From assembly GCA_963580455.1 (NCBI GenBank), contig OY756970.1, forward strand, positions 16,678,001-16,742,000: 64,000 nucleotides of DNA, read 5' to 3'. Source of the stretch: Euonymus europaeus. Its lineage: Eukaryota; Streptophyta; Magnoliopsida; Celastrales; Celastraceae. The notes beneath the pieces were generated by a model. That model saw only the letters and a program-made list of their open reading frames with translations. It was not told where the DNA came from and did no database searches. Shown here piece after piece: positions 22,899 through 35,600 of the stretch (the stretch's first letter is position 1; every line of letters begins with the position of its first letter). Both the position numbers and the translations under genes were made by a program.

Positions 22899-25527
22899 AT
22901 GGCGTGGAGGCTCCCAACAACTCACAAGCTCCACCACCACCACCACCACATTGCATCCTCTCCAACCACCGCCTCCACCGGTGAACTTTCCTGGCGCCTT
23001 AACATAGCACCGTCTCTTCTTGTCTCTCCGTCCACTTCCCCGTCCTCGTCCATCTCTCTCGCCAGTTAATCACCAACCTTGCAATTTCACATTTGATCTC
23101 TCGTTAATTTTTCCCTTTTTTCCCTCAATTAATGTCTCTAATTCATATACAGGGAAACCCCATGTCCGATTATCTGTAAGGTGTGCGACGGCGGCGCCTG
23201 TAGGTGCTGTGAATCTGGCTCCGGGGACTCCGGTGAGGCCAACGAGCATACTGGTGGTGGGTGCGACTGGGACTCTTGGGAGGCAAATTGTGAGGCGAGC
23301 CCTCGATGAGGGTTACGATGTCCGTTGCCTTGTGAGGCCCCGACCCGCTCCCGCTGACTTCCTTCGCGATTGGGGCGCCACCGTTGTCAATGTAACCCAG
23401 AATTTATTTGTTGAAGAGAAATTCTCTGCTGGGTTTCTTGATTTTTGTTTTGCTGCTGAGGTTTCACTACTGAATTTGTAGAGTGTTGTTTTGCGCAGGC
23501 AGACCTTAGCAAGCCAGAGACCTTACCTGCAACTCTGGTTGGCATACATACAGTGATTGACTGTGCCACTGGGAGACCGGAAGAGCCCATCAAACCTGTA
23601 AGATTTAAATTCCAGCTTATATTTAGTAATATTTGGCCAATGAAGGGAAACCCATAGGGGAGTGATGAACATATTTTCAATTCAAGAGAAGTTATTTTGA
23701 ATTGAAGATGAACAATTTGTAAGACCTTTTGGATGCAATTATCTAATGCATATTTCTATATCTTGACGTTCTTTGGGATTTTTTGAAGTTATGTTATTTG
23801 TGCTGGGTTTATCTGATCCTTTTGTTCTGTTTAGGTAGATTGGGAGGGAAAAGTAGCTCTTATACAAAGCGCAAAAGCCATGGGCATTCAGAAATATGTA
23901 TTCTACTCTATCCACAATTGTGACAAGCATCCAGAAGTGCCACTAATGGAGATTAAATATTGCACTGAGAAGTTTCTTCAGGAATCTGGCCCTAATCACA
24001 TTGTAATTCGGCTATGTGGTTTCATGCAGGTAAATGTCTCCTGAATTAATATTGTGGAGGTTTTTTTATCTGTGATTATATTACTGATAGCATTTGAATT
24101 TCAGCTAATATGTCGGCTTGATGAGCAGTTGTTAAATATTAAACTATGCATGCCAAGGGAGCTACTTAATCAGAAGAGAAACATATCTTACTTAGGAGTC
24201 CAAGATTAAAGAAGCTAAATGCTAATATACCATTAACTTGTGCATATTTGCAAAAACGATTTTAGGACATTGACATATAAATAATCATTATCTTATACTT
24301 GTGTGCATTTTTTTAATCAAATGCTTGTGCAGTTGTCTTTTTTTCTATTCACTTTGATATATTTTTCGGCGACCTTTCTTCTTTTCTTAGTATTAATGCT
24401 TTGTACAAATTCATTCAGGGCCTTATTGGGCAATATGCAGTGCCAATTCTGGAAGAGAAATCGGTTTGGGGTACAGATGCTCCTACACGAATTGCTTACA
24501 TGGACACCCAGGTTGTGCATGCATAAATCATTTCTATTATTCATTCTTGAAGTGAAGGAGCTAAATTTTATTGTTGATTATCCATTATATCTAAGTACAT
24601 GTGTATTTGCTGATAGGATGTAGCTCGACTTACATTTATAGCGTTACGAAATGAGAAAATTAATGGGAAGCTTCTTACTTTTGCTGGTCCTCGTGCATGG
24701 ACCACCCAAGAGGTAAAATAAGAATATTTTTTCCTTTTCTAAACAAAGAGATCAAATGCTACTTTACTCTAATGTTCGATTTAGTTTTCCCTCCTTCGTT
24801 ATAATGTATAACCTATCTATCAGTACGGCAAACAATATTAATAACTATTGATAGCTGCTTCAAGATTCCATTTTTTTTCATTGATAACAAATATGGTGTA
24901 CGGATTCTCCATGTTAAATGTGCCTCCTTGGTCTTTAGGTGATAACTTTGTGCGAAAGACTCGCAGGGCAGGATGCAAATGTTACCACAGTCCCAGTCTC
25001 CATCTTGAGATTTACACGCCAATTGACTCGGTTTTTTGAATGGACTAATGATGTGGCCGACAGATTGGCTTTTTCAGAGGTAGGGCATGCTTACGTTTCT
25101 TCTATCAATCGCAATGTTCCACTTAGTTCATAAAAATCCCCTTTCTACGAACTCTGTATCTTGTTGAAATCATCAAAACCATGAAACATTTACTTTATTC
25201 GAGGCATTGCTTTTCCATTCTCCACCTAACATCACAAGCATGGCTTGGTGAAAATTCATTAATCTAGGACATATTGACTTTGTTTTCGACTTTATTTGAA
25301 ACAAAAACATGATCAAAGAACATTGTGTTCGTGTGGTGGAAATTTCTCAGGTTCTGTCAAGCGACACAGTTTTCTCGGTTCCAATGGGTGAGACATTCAA
25401 CCTTCTTGGGGTGGATCAGAAAGATATAGGTACCCTGGAGAAGTATTTGCAAGATTACTTCGCAAACATACTAAAGAAACTGAAAGATCTCAAAGCCCAA
25501 TCGAAGCAAACTGACATCTATTTCTGA
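22899..25527 (+). CDS. HCF244: HCF244, plastid SDR protein for PSII assembly
   Basis: Eight exons: 22899-23064, 23153-23391, 23499-23597, 23835-24029, 24419-24511, 24617-24712, 24939-25079 and 25351-25527, coding for 401 aa (Arabidopsis about 395). The first 65 or so residues are Ser/Thr/His-rich and poor in acidic residues, a plastid transit peptide. The mature part opens with [11 protein letters not shown] and the Rossmann NAD(P)-binding motif GATGTLGR at residues 92-99, then [35 protein letters not shown] and a C-terminus in QSKQTDIYF, all characteristic of HCF244. In the thylakoid it works with OHP1 and OHP2 to support psbA translation and D1 assembly. The start was chosen by similarity of the first residues (MAWRLP...GELSWR) to the family and by the matching phase of a short 88-bp intron (23065-23152) with a weak GTTAAT donor. 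Confidence 0.95.
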
Positions 25528-25727
25528 AAGAATCTGATATATTGCAATTGTGAGTTTAGTTTACATACAAACATAATATATTGAATTTGTAAATGTAGCA
25601 ATATATTCTTATTAACATGTCACCCTCCCTAAGAATGGGGACGCATGTTTTCATGTTGCTACTCTTTTCAGTCAGCTTTGTGTTTCGAATGAACAAAGAG
25701 TAGTAGAGGGCCACTCTCCAAAGTCTC

Positions 25728-25875
25728 TGTGTTTGGTGGATTCATCCAATGTCTCTGTCTATTGAATAGACTAGGAGACTGGAGATTTTGTAAGCTAAGC
25801 TTCGACTTGTTTGGTGGATTCATTCCAAAGTCTGTCTGTTGAATAGACTGGTGATTTTGTAAAGCTAATGGGTGT
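25728..25875 (+). repeat. Tandem duplication of about 75 bp after HCF244
   Basis: The block TTTGGTGGATTCAT...GTCTGTCT(A/G)TTGAATAGACT...GATTTTGTAA occurs twice (about 25733-25795 and 25808-25866). It lies in the 3' flank of HCF244 and has no coding meaning. Confidence 0.55.
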
Positions 25876-26109
25876 TTGGTACCATTTGGAGGATGTAATA
25901 CTCAAGGATTGGCAAGAAAAAGGATAAAATACACATACGGCAGGCAACAAAAGACAAAAGTAGCAAGCTTCAACTTCAGATTGAGCTGGCCGGTCTATTC
26001 AAGAACTAATTAACTAATGTGACTGCTCTACCAAACTTTACTTTAAACAATATTGTTCATAGAATTTAGAGCCATGTATTTTGATTTTATTTGAGCGAGA
26101 GATCTGGGT

Positions 26110-26385
26110 GTGTAACAGTCCGGGCCAACATTTTGTCTGATCTAATGAGGACTGAAATTGACTGGGAACATTCGTAAAATATTTGTTCAATTTAAAAACA
26201 TATTATGATTTAAATACAAACATCTAATTTAAATACAAACATCTAGTCTGATTTAGTTATTCGAATATTAACTTAGATTGAATTATTGTCCAAATCAATT
26301 CGGATTTGAACATATAAATATTTTTTAATCATCCTATCCTTATCCGGATCTGAATTTTTCCACCAATCTAGCAGGGGCTGGTAAT
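26110..26385. repeat. Decayed hAT-type repeat
   Basis: The sequence between HCF244 and the next gene contains GATTTAGTTATTCGAA, TTGAATTATTGTCC and TTCGGATTTGAACATA, which parallel blocks inside the element at 40919-41255. The ends are too worn to place a target duplication. Confidence 0.35.
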
Positions 26386-26586
26386 CATCTGCGGTTCCTG
26401 TCACAGTAATTTGCTTATTTAGCCACTAATAGCTCTCCACGTTATGTTGCGTCCCTCAGCCAATGAAAACCAGCCACGTCGTAAGCGGAGTCGCCGTTTC
26501 ACTATCCCGAGATTTTGTGGAAGGAAGAAGTTGAAAACAGAAAACAGTCTTCGACGGGAGGTTGATACCTGACCTGATAGACGGAA

Positions 26587-29316
26587 ATGGAGGAAAGTGC
26601 ATCGTTTTTGAGGAACCGATACTGGGTTCTTCGGCACGGCAAAAGCGTACCGAATGAGAGAGGCCTCATTGTTTCCTCTCTGGTTTGTATATCTTCCTCC
26701 TTTTCGGAGATGTAATTTTTTTTTCACAGATATTTTTCCGGATGATTTATAAAATTGATCTCCTCTATGAATTCTTACGCTTATGCTCATAGTTTTTTTA
26801 TATATTTATTGAGTTTTTTTTTTTTTTGCGATGGACTTTTTAATTCGATCGATTAAGTTTGGAACGTCGTGGTGGTTATCATGACTGCAGTTCTGTTTTT
26901 TTTTCTTTCAGTTCTACTTGTTATTGAAATGATAATGAACATGGGTTCTGTGCTTATAATTACCATAGTTACATGAGCCAAAGCACATTTTCTTCAAAAT
27001 TAAGTTCTGTGCTGGTTATTTAAGAATGCTACTGAAGTAATTTTCGCAGGAAAATGGCGTGCGTTCTGAGTTTCAATTAGCATCTGATGGAGTCAGTCAA
27101 GCGCAGTCAGCTGGAGAATTATTCCTCAAGGTATATTTTCTTAGCTTAAAATTGCTGGTAGAAAACTGTTCCTTTCTTCTTATGAAAACAAAGACTAGTG
27201 TTTATACTTCATATTCTACATGCATTGTGGTATATTTAGCCATCAATGATTTCTAAGGAGGGAATTTCTCCTTTTGCAACTTTGCATGAAAATTCTTCCT
27301 TTATTTTTGAAGCAGGCAAGCTTTTAAATAGAGATTTACATCTATTGGGTTAAGGAAACATTAGGATTCTTAAACCTGATTTACCTAGACAAACATAATG
27401 ACTTAAAAAAAATACCCAGGGAAGCCTTCTACGCAAATGACTCTTCAAAAAATTTAAAACAAAAAACAAAATTATGGCTTTCTGCAGCAGATTTGGCCAA
27501 TGCTGGGATTTTTAGATTATTGATTACTACTTCGTTGATTGTTTGAATCAAAATTAATCTACTCCATTCAGAATTTTCATATCAGTAGTGCTATTCACTG
27601 TCAGCATGGAAAAAAAAATGACGCGTGCTAAGTTTTTTGAATATATTGATGTGAAAATTTATGAAAGGCTTGTATGATTTTGTAACCAAATCAACCAATT
27701 AATTTCTGTCATCTTTATTGATTTTCAGTCATAAATCATAATGTGTGAATGGGGAGAGTAAATTGGGCCTTTTTACTGTCTAAGATTTGCAAAGGCGTTG
27801 GAAGATTCATGCTGTCTATCATTTTTAAATCTGGTCATTGTACATATTTCATTCAGGATGATGTTCTAATTTTAAGGGGAAAAAAATTCTTCATAAACAT
27901 TTGTATCTGTGTTACTTGTATAGGAGCTGACGGAAAGTAAGATCCCACTTGAAAATGTCCGAATTTGCTACTCACCTTTTGCAAGAACAAGGCACACTGC
28001 TAAAGTTGTTGCATCTGTTATGGATATTCCATTTGATGGCCCTCAGTGCAAGGTGAGTTAACCAACCTTCTTAAGTATTTATGTGCCGCCATGAAATTGA
28101 AAGAAGCAAGGTTTGGTCTATTATTCGGTACTTACCTGACAAAAATTGAAAAAACAAGAAATAATAATAACTTTCTCGTCTTCTCTATATCGATTTTATC
28201 TCTGCTAAACACGGATGAATATGTGCTGACAGGTGATAGAAGATCTTCGGGAGCGTTATTTTGGCCCTTCATTTGAACTCATGTCACATGATAAAGTAAG
28301 TGTGGGATTAAAAGAGCTATCCATTCGAAGAAAATAAGAAAAATAAAAAAGAACGACAATCTATTAAAATTTTCTGGCATATTTAAGCTAAGCAATTGGG
28401 GGTTTGGAGTCTGCTCTGTGATTAATGTGTCAATTACGTGGGGCTAAGTTAGATCATATATTTAAGAAATTTAAGCAATGGTTGTATGTTTGTTAGTTTG
28501 TTTCTTTCTTCTTGTACCATTTCTATTAAATTGTCTCACTGTCATCTATCAACAGTATTCAGAGATTTGGGCTCTTGATGAGAAAGATCCTTTCACAAGG
28601 CCAGAAGGTGGAGAAAGTGTTGACGATGTTGCTTCGAGACTAGCTAGTGCTGTGGCGACTATGGAGTCCGAATATGATGGGTAAAATACTCATCTTTCTT
28701 CGATACAGGGAGAAATAATGGAAGCATTCTAAAGGATCCTCAGTTCCTCACCTCTACTTGATAGATTATCACCGTGAAATCCATTTCGAGCACTCGGAAA
28801 CACGGTGTATGTTGCATTAGCCCATTGAATTTGGGCTGATTATTTGTGTAAAAATTGTTTAATCATTAGCAGAAACAAGGTAATTGATTCAAATGAATGG
28901 CCTTGAAATTAGTATTTGTTGGCGAATCGGGCCTTCCGATTATTTCACTGATAATGCCATCTTGAGTGATTAGAAAGAAAAAATAAAATTATGCATGACT
29001 TTAGGTAGCAGACTAAACTCCTTTTCCTTTTATTCTAGTGCCAACGGAAGAACTATAACCCTCATATTTTCCCTTGGTCTTTTGCTAAAGACCTGTTCTG
29101 TTCTGTTCTGTTCTGTTCTGCAGATGCACAATCTTGGTTGTTGGCCATGGTGATCCGCTTCAAATCTTGCAAACTATACTAAATGAGGCTAAGCAACAAG
29201 CATGGACTGGTTCTGACAACTTGGAGTCTAGAATTCAAGCAGTTAGAGTTCCTTCTGTTTTGTCACGGCACCGGAAATTTGCCTTGCTTACTGGCGAACT
29301 TCGACCAGTTATATGA
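26587..29316 (+). CDS. Phosphoglycerate mutase-like histidine phosphatase
   Basis: Six exons: 26587-26682, 27050-27130, 27924-28052, 28233-28295, 28556-28680 and 29124-29316, giving 228 aa. The phosphoglycerate-mutase signature LRHGKSVPNERG places the phospho-accepting His at residue 17. SPFARTRHTA carries the second Arg, RPEGGESVDDV the Glu region, and VVGHGDPLQ the second catalytic His at residue 173. There is no obvious transit peptide, so the protein is probably cytosolic. The length is close to one histidine-phosphatase domain, and the substrate is not predictable; these plant proteins are annotated as PGM-like but are not proven glycolytic mutases. From memory it matches At4g38370. The ATG at 26587 is the first in frame and directly precedes the conserved N-terminus. 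Confidence 0.92.
29096..29120 (+). repeat. (TTCTG)5 microsatellite forming a polypyrimidine tract
   Basis: Five perfect copies of TTCTG run directly into the CAG of the last 3' splice site of the PGM-like gene (exon 6 starts at 29124). The repeat therefore supplies the polypyrimidine tract. Confidence 0.85.
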
Positions 29317-29499
29317 TCAACAGCTTCAACAATTCCTGATAATATCCTGGGCAAATATTTAATTGAACTTCAGTCCACAGTTTAATTTATTTCTTAACCA
29401 TTTTGAGATTGGATAATGACATTGAAATTGCTACTTATGAATTTGTTCATGTTCATCTATGCAATTGTGCTCAACTGATGGATCAAAAAGGTTGAAAAT

Positions 29500-29645
29500 G
29501 CTCTGCGCATGTGTCCAATGGTAGAGTTGCACGGGTGCAACTTAGAGGTAATAAATTCAATTCCTCGAAACAATCTCTGCACATAATATGTCGGCAGCTG
29601 TTACTTACTTTACCTCACTATACATGTCTACACACACCATATGCA
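29500..29645 (+). mobile_element. tRNA-derived SINE-like sequence
   Basis: GTCCAATGGTAGAGTTGC resembles a tRNA A box region and AAATTCAATTCCTCGAAACA a B box followed by the start of a SINE body of the type seen in many eudicots (GTTCGAGTCCTGGAAACA). The copy is diverged. It lies in the spacer between the convergent PGM-like and MATE genes. That spacer (29317-30278) otherwise shows only 3' flanking sequence. Confidence 0.45.
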
Positions 29646-30278
29646 TAACTGTCCACTCCAGTTCTCTAAAGAATTATCATTACTCTCCCAAAAGTTTGTT
29701 AATCAGATCCACATGGGATGGGAAACTGTTTTAGTAGTTGACAGTAAGATTAGCTTTTGCCAATATAACCCTTTCAAATATTTTGGTTGTTCTCATTAAT
29801 TGCCAATGACGAACCTTCAAAGTAACATTTATTGCTGAACAGCAGTTAAAAAAAAACTCTGGTAAATGATTAATCAAGATCTCAACTGAAACAATATACG
29901 AGTTCAATGTTCGGCTCAAATGAATCTAATGACATACTCTTGAGGCCATCCGCCAATTATTCCAGACTCCCATCATCTCAATTCTCAAAGGGCAAGCTGA
30001 AATAGATTAGAATTGCATATTTAAAATTGGCCATACTATAGAAACTGAAAACATACATAGCTCTATAAGAATAATTGAGAGCCGCCAATACATTGATTTT
30101 TTTCAATAATTTCTGCCCATTTACATCTTCATGTTTGCTATTAAAATTTGCCTTCAACCTTTACTATTCGCTCTTAGATTTAGAAAAGAACTTTTCCCCC
30201 GAAATATCTAATTATCGAATATTGTTTCAGAGAAGTCATATGAAAATCTTAACGACTGACACACACTGGTATCTAATA

Positions 30279-32643
30279 CTATTGTGTTCTAGATAATCCA
30301 CTAACCTTAATAGTCTGCCAGTCCCTGTGCATGAACCACCACGGACCCGACTTGGACAGCAATCTGAAAATAATATCAAGTAATCAGTAAACAAGTACAA
30401 AAAACATTGGATCAACCAAATCCACACAAAGAGAGACCTTTGCAGGCTGTCTGTCACTTTCAAGTAACTTGATGAAATAAAAATAAAATAAAAAAACTTG
30501 AAGGTGAAATTTTGAAGTGAGTTTTAAAAAATGCAATAAAGTTCTAAGAAATATAGCGGTGTCGTAAATTTGGGGTGAAGGAAACATATACGCTTGACAT
30601 CAACATTCAGAAAATAAACATTGTTAAACCGACCCCGACACACCATTAGTAGCCCCATTAATTAAGAACACCACAAATGTGCACTCAAAGGTATACTAGA
30701 ACTTTCTCCAAAACTTACATGTCGCTTATACTAGTATGTTCATTATAATTTTTAGGATATAAGCAAAACTTTTACATTCATTATACTATAAGGTTTTCAT
30801 AAACTATGTTCACGAAGAAGAGAAACTTCACATGAATTACCTGAAATATCCTGCAGCCACACGCAAGCTCATAAAGATGACCAAGCCCGCCCAAACCCCA
30901 GGAAGGCCAACAATTGGAGGTGCATAGAGCAAAAATAGAGATGCTACTGCACCCACCAACATCTAGTAAAAGAGATTATCATGTGCAACCATCAGACCAA
31001 GAATTAGGAGATCTCAGGAAATTCATGGAACGAAAGTACAACTTACCATAGAGCGTGCAGCAAATGGGAAGTCTGAAACACCATAATGTAGACCGTCAAA
31101 AATAAAAGCCAGTGCATTAATCGGTTGACTAGCACAGACAAACTTTAAAAGAGTTTAAGTCAGATCATCATACATGTCAAAATCCAGTAAAAACTTAAAA
31201 AAAGAAATGAAAAAGAAGCAATCAATAAATGTGTAAGTGTCTACCAGTATCCCAGTTCTGACAACTCGTAAGACATCAGCATCCTTGGAAAACAAGGTGG
31301 CTATAGAACCAAAAGACAGACCCAGACATGAAGCTAAGAAAATGCCTATGAGCAATCCAATCTGCACAAACATGTACATCAAGCTGTGGAAAGAAAAATG
31401 CCAGTGGATATCCAATACAGTGAACCTAGAATCTAACAGAAACATTAAATCTCATTTTAACATAAGGTCTGACAAGACATGCTCAAGGTAGACCAGCGAT
31501 CTCACCTTTAACACATAGTTGGCAACTTCTTTTACGGTCTTATAGTCTCCCTCAGAAAAAGAACTTGCAATTAGGGCCTGCAAAAGAGAAACAATTTGAG
31601 CATTAAAAAAATGTTGCAGGTGACAAATTAATATGACCATAGTAAGTGCTGGATCCCGCATCAAGTAATTTTGAATTAAATAGCAAGGCTTTAGAAAATT
31701 AGAATCCATACATCACACACATAAAAATAATATTAACCACGGAATTTTTATTTTTTTTTTCTTCAAAAGATCCACTGTTGCTATAACTTTTCGATCACAT
31801 GACTACTTCACCAGTGAATATTTCATCTTATGTTTAACTTCTTAATTAGTCGAGTACAATTATAACAAGTCTTCAGCGCTTCACTACTGCTCTGACTAAT
31901 CAGATCTAACAGAAATTTAATAGGATTATAGGGAAGAAATAATCAACTATAAGGTAAGGTAACCGATGCACAAGGCTCCTGTGGTGGGCGGGGTCAAGAA
32001 CAAACAAGATCTATATAGACCTTACCTCACATATTTACATAATGTGTGGAGAGGAATTGAACTTGTGACCTCTTAGTTGTATCCTACAACTGGGTCACAT
32101 GCTTGTCTTAAAAACAACATAAAATGACGAACCATACTGCTAATCTAATAACTGGCTTGCTCAAAGGAATTCTAATACCTGACTTGATGCAGCCAGAGCA
32201 TCTGAAAGAAGTGATACAGCCAACCATACTTGCAAGCATATCTGATGTGCAGCCATAGCCACTGCACCCTGACGAGCAGCCATCGAGGTTGCCAATGTCA
32301 TGGTTATTAGAACAGCAAGTGTTCTTCCAATAAGAAAGCCACCTGAAGAGAGCCATCATTGATAAGTAAACAAATCACCAAACCTTAATAAAACAGAGGA
32401 GATAAGCCATACAATTTTGAATCAGATGAATATTTTAATCATCATTTATATTATCTGCATGGCAAAACAGATACAAAAGTGAAGACACTATTGAGTCAGT
32501 CCACTGACTCAATACGTGCAAGTCAATTTGAGCATATTGCAATTTGCAAACTCTATTAGCTGCAAATTTTTAAAAAAGAAAGTATAGGAGCATTTCTACC
32601 AAGACAAAATAAATGTACAATAAAGCCTAGCTTACAAAAGTTG

Positions 32644-32678
<35 letters not shown>

Positions 32679-35600
32679 CACCAGATTTCATATAGACTCC
32701 AAATTGGAGTCCTCCAACCTTTGGAGGAAGTAATATAACTCTTTCATTCAAGTACCAGAGCATAATACAGGCGACAATGTATCTGCAAATGAATTTTTAG
32801 CATGGGCATGGCAGAATATAGAAGACCAAAAAAAGTAAAAGAACAACACTGGATAAAGGACGTACTGGGACATTACAGTGGACATTGCCGCTCCAATAAC
32901 ACCCAATCCAAAATGATACATCAGCAAGGGAAACAAAAACACGGCTGACAGATTGCCGATAGCTGCATATAAAATTCTATGTCAATTACTCCAGAAAAGT
33001 AATTTTTTGACAAGAAAATTTATAAACATAAATAAATAAACAAATAACAATATATTCTTCTTCAAGCAGTACCAAAATTGGATTTTCATGGCGTTTCAAC
33101 CAAAATTTTGAACTGTATTTCACCACCTACATAATCAACCAAAATTTTGAACTGGATTTCACCGCCTACATAATCAAGCTGCTATCGCAATGTCAACTTT
33201 CTTATGCAAAAAGTGGATTTGTGGAATGGCAGATCCCCAAAAATCAACCAACATTGAGTGTCATAATTACAAACTTCAAAGTGAACTTTCCACTCACATG
33301 GCTAACTTTCCCTTCCAGAATTATGCAAATATTTCCACTAAAAGAAACAGTTCACCAAGATTCAGAGAATGCCTAGCCAATCTCTTCAAAAAAGAAAGCT
33401 TATAGACTGTCATTGAGAAATACAAGCCCTAAGAAATTTAGAAACCACAGCTACCCAGCCCTCAACTTTTTTTCCAGGTACATACTCCTTTCAACCATTT
33501 CAAAATGAACAATATACCTTTAAAAATTAAAACAAACACTTGCCTAGACATACAACAGGAGTCTTTGTATCCTTAAAGCCACGGAAAATGCCTTGAAGAG
33601 CTAAGGAAACTACGTATGCAGGAGCACCAAGGGCTCTTATCCGAAGATATCTTTCTGCAGGAATGCGCATTGGCGAATCCTGTTGTGAAAATAGTTACCG
33701 GGAAGCATCATGTCATTTAATAACTTATTGTTTAGTTTAAATAATGATAACAAGACTGATAATTAGAGTTCTCCAATGAAAATATTGCATAAAACACAAT
33801 CCTCCCCATGGTCAAAAGTGTACATGTAATAAACCAAGGAGAGGAAAAAATAATAAACATGCACATCTGCAAAAGAATTAATTTCCACGTATGCCACTAC
33901 ACGTGCAAACAGAGAGGCATAAGATTAATTATTCTGTTGCATAAACTAAATTTCTATTAGACTTACTAACGATATGCCCATTAAGTTAAGAAATGGAGCA
34001 GAACCCAAAAACAGAGCTGTAGCCTCAAAGATGCCAATGCCGACTGCTAGAAGCAAAGCAGTAGATACAGAGGAGAGTTGCTTTCTCTCAGCTAACCCAT
34101 CTTTAGGTTTACTGTTAGTACTGTCAATTAGATAACCACCTATTTCACAAACAAAGATAGATAGAGATGTTTAATCAATAATTCCTATAGCATACATTAA
34201 GCCGTAGAAGCATTGTTGAAAGAAAGATCATCAAGCAATTTGTACTAACCTGAAGTAGAAGTTTTTAATGAATTTTTAGAAATGTCTTCAGCAACGAATG
34301 ATGTTGCAACACTAAGAAGAGGTATATTGAAAAGCTTTGATATATTATTAAAAATTGACATGGACACACCAGCTGAACCCAACTCCACAGGGCCTACATA
34401 GAGAACAAAGATTAATCATTTCATATATACTCAACACAACAGAGAAAAATCCCTCTCAACTTTTCATGAATTTAAGGGGGAGAAGATGAAAAACAACAAA
34501 AAGGAGCCTGTTTGGTACCGCTGCTCTTTTGCTTTTTCTAGTTTTTCTAAAAAATATATCAAAACAGTATTAAAGAATTAAGGAAATACGTTAATGAAAT
34601 CCTTTTTCCCTGAGGGCCCAGTTTTTTTTTTCTCTATCAAGTGAACACAGTTTCTAGTTCTCTTGTTACCATTTTTCAATTGGTAATTTCTCAAGTAAAA
34701 CATAACGACTTTCAAGTTTCAATCTTCACTCTCTATGTCTCTATCCATGCCCGCCTCACGAAGCAACACAGGACTGAAATCAGTAAGCAACTCTGGTAAC
34801 CGATTCTGATAGCAACTATAGAAAATTATTCCGGTTTGCATCTCTAACAACCATGTTTCAGCTCTATAGATGTTATGTGTATATCAATTTCAAATCTATA
34901 CTATATATAATTTATGAAGCAAGATTTTGGTTGAACACCATTTTGACACATAGGATGAACCTGGAGTTGCCACCTGGATTTCATAATTTATTTAGATTGG
35001 GTTTTAATGTGGATTTTAAAGTCTAAGTTTTCTCTTACCTTTTTTCAACCAGGAAATTTTAAAAACATTTATTGTGCTATTGATTTACCTTAAAATCCTA
35101 CAATGACCCAGAGCCCCTCTTTCACCAAACCCACCCTTGAAAACTCCTAGCATGCTATTGTTGCCGCCATGGCAAGCAGCGGTTTCTTGCTAACAAACAA
35201 GTGAGCTTCATTCGTTCCATCTTTGCCTCCTTTATTTTTATATGGATTGTTGATTCAAGAGGTTTTTGAATTGCAGGCAGTTAGTGATTTAGAGAATTCA
35301 AAATTAGGGTCTAAGGTCGGACAACATCAGGAATCGATCAATCTTTCTTCAATCAAAGAGGCGCTTGATAAAGAAGGAAGCTAACTTTGGGTCTGAATCG
35401 AATTCGTCTACTAGCTTGGGATCCAATCTGTAAACTTCTTGAAAGGATATAAATTGCCATTTAGCTGCCAAGATGATGGTTGAGCAACGGCACTATGACA
35501 ATGGTACAAACGGGAAAGAGGCAACCACCTCAAGAGGCCCTTTAGAGGTGGAGAAAAGGAGTTCTAATGGAGAGGTTAACACTGAGGATGACCCAATTCG

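Noticed and set aside
22819..23007. Frame with ATG upstream of HCF244
   Set aside because: It is out of frame with the HCF244 exons; the ATG at 22899 gives a family-like N-terminus and the matching splice phase.
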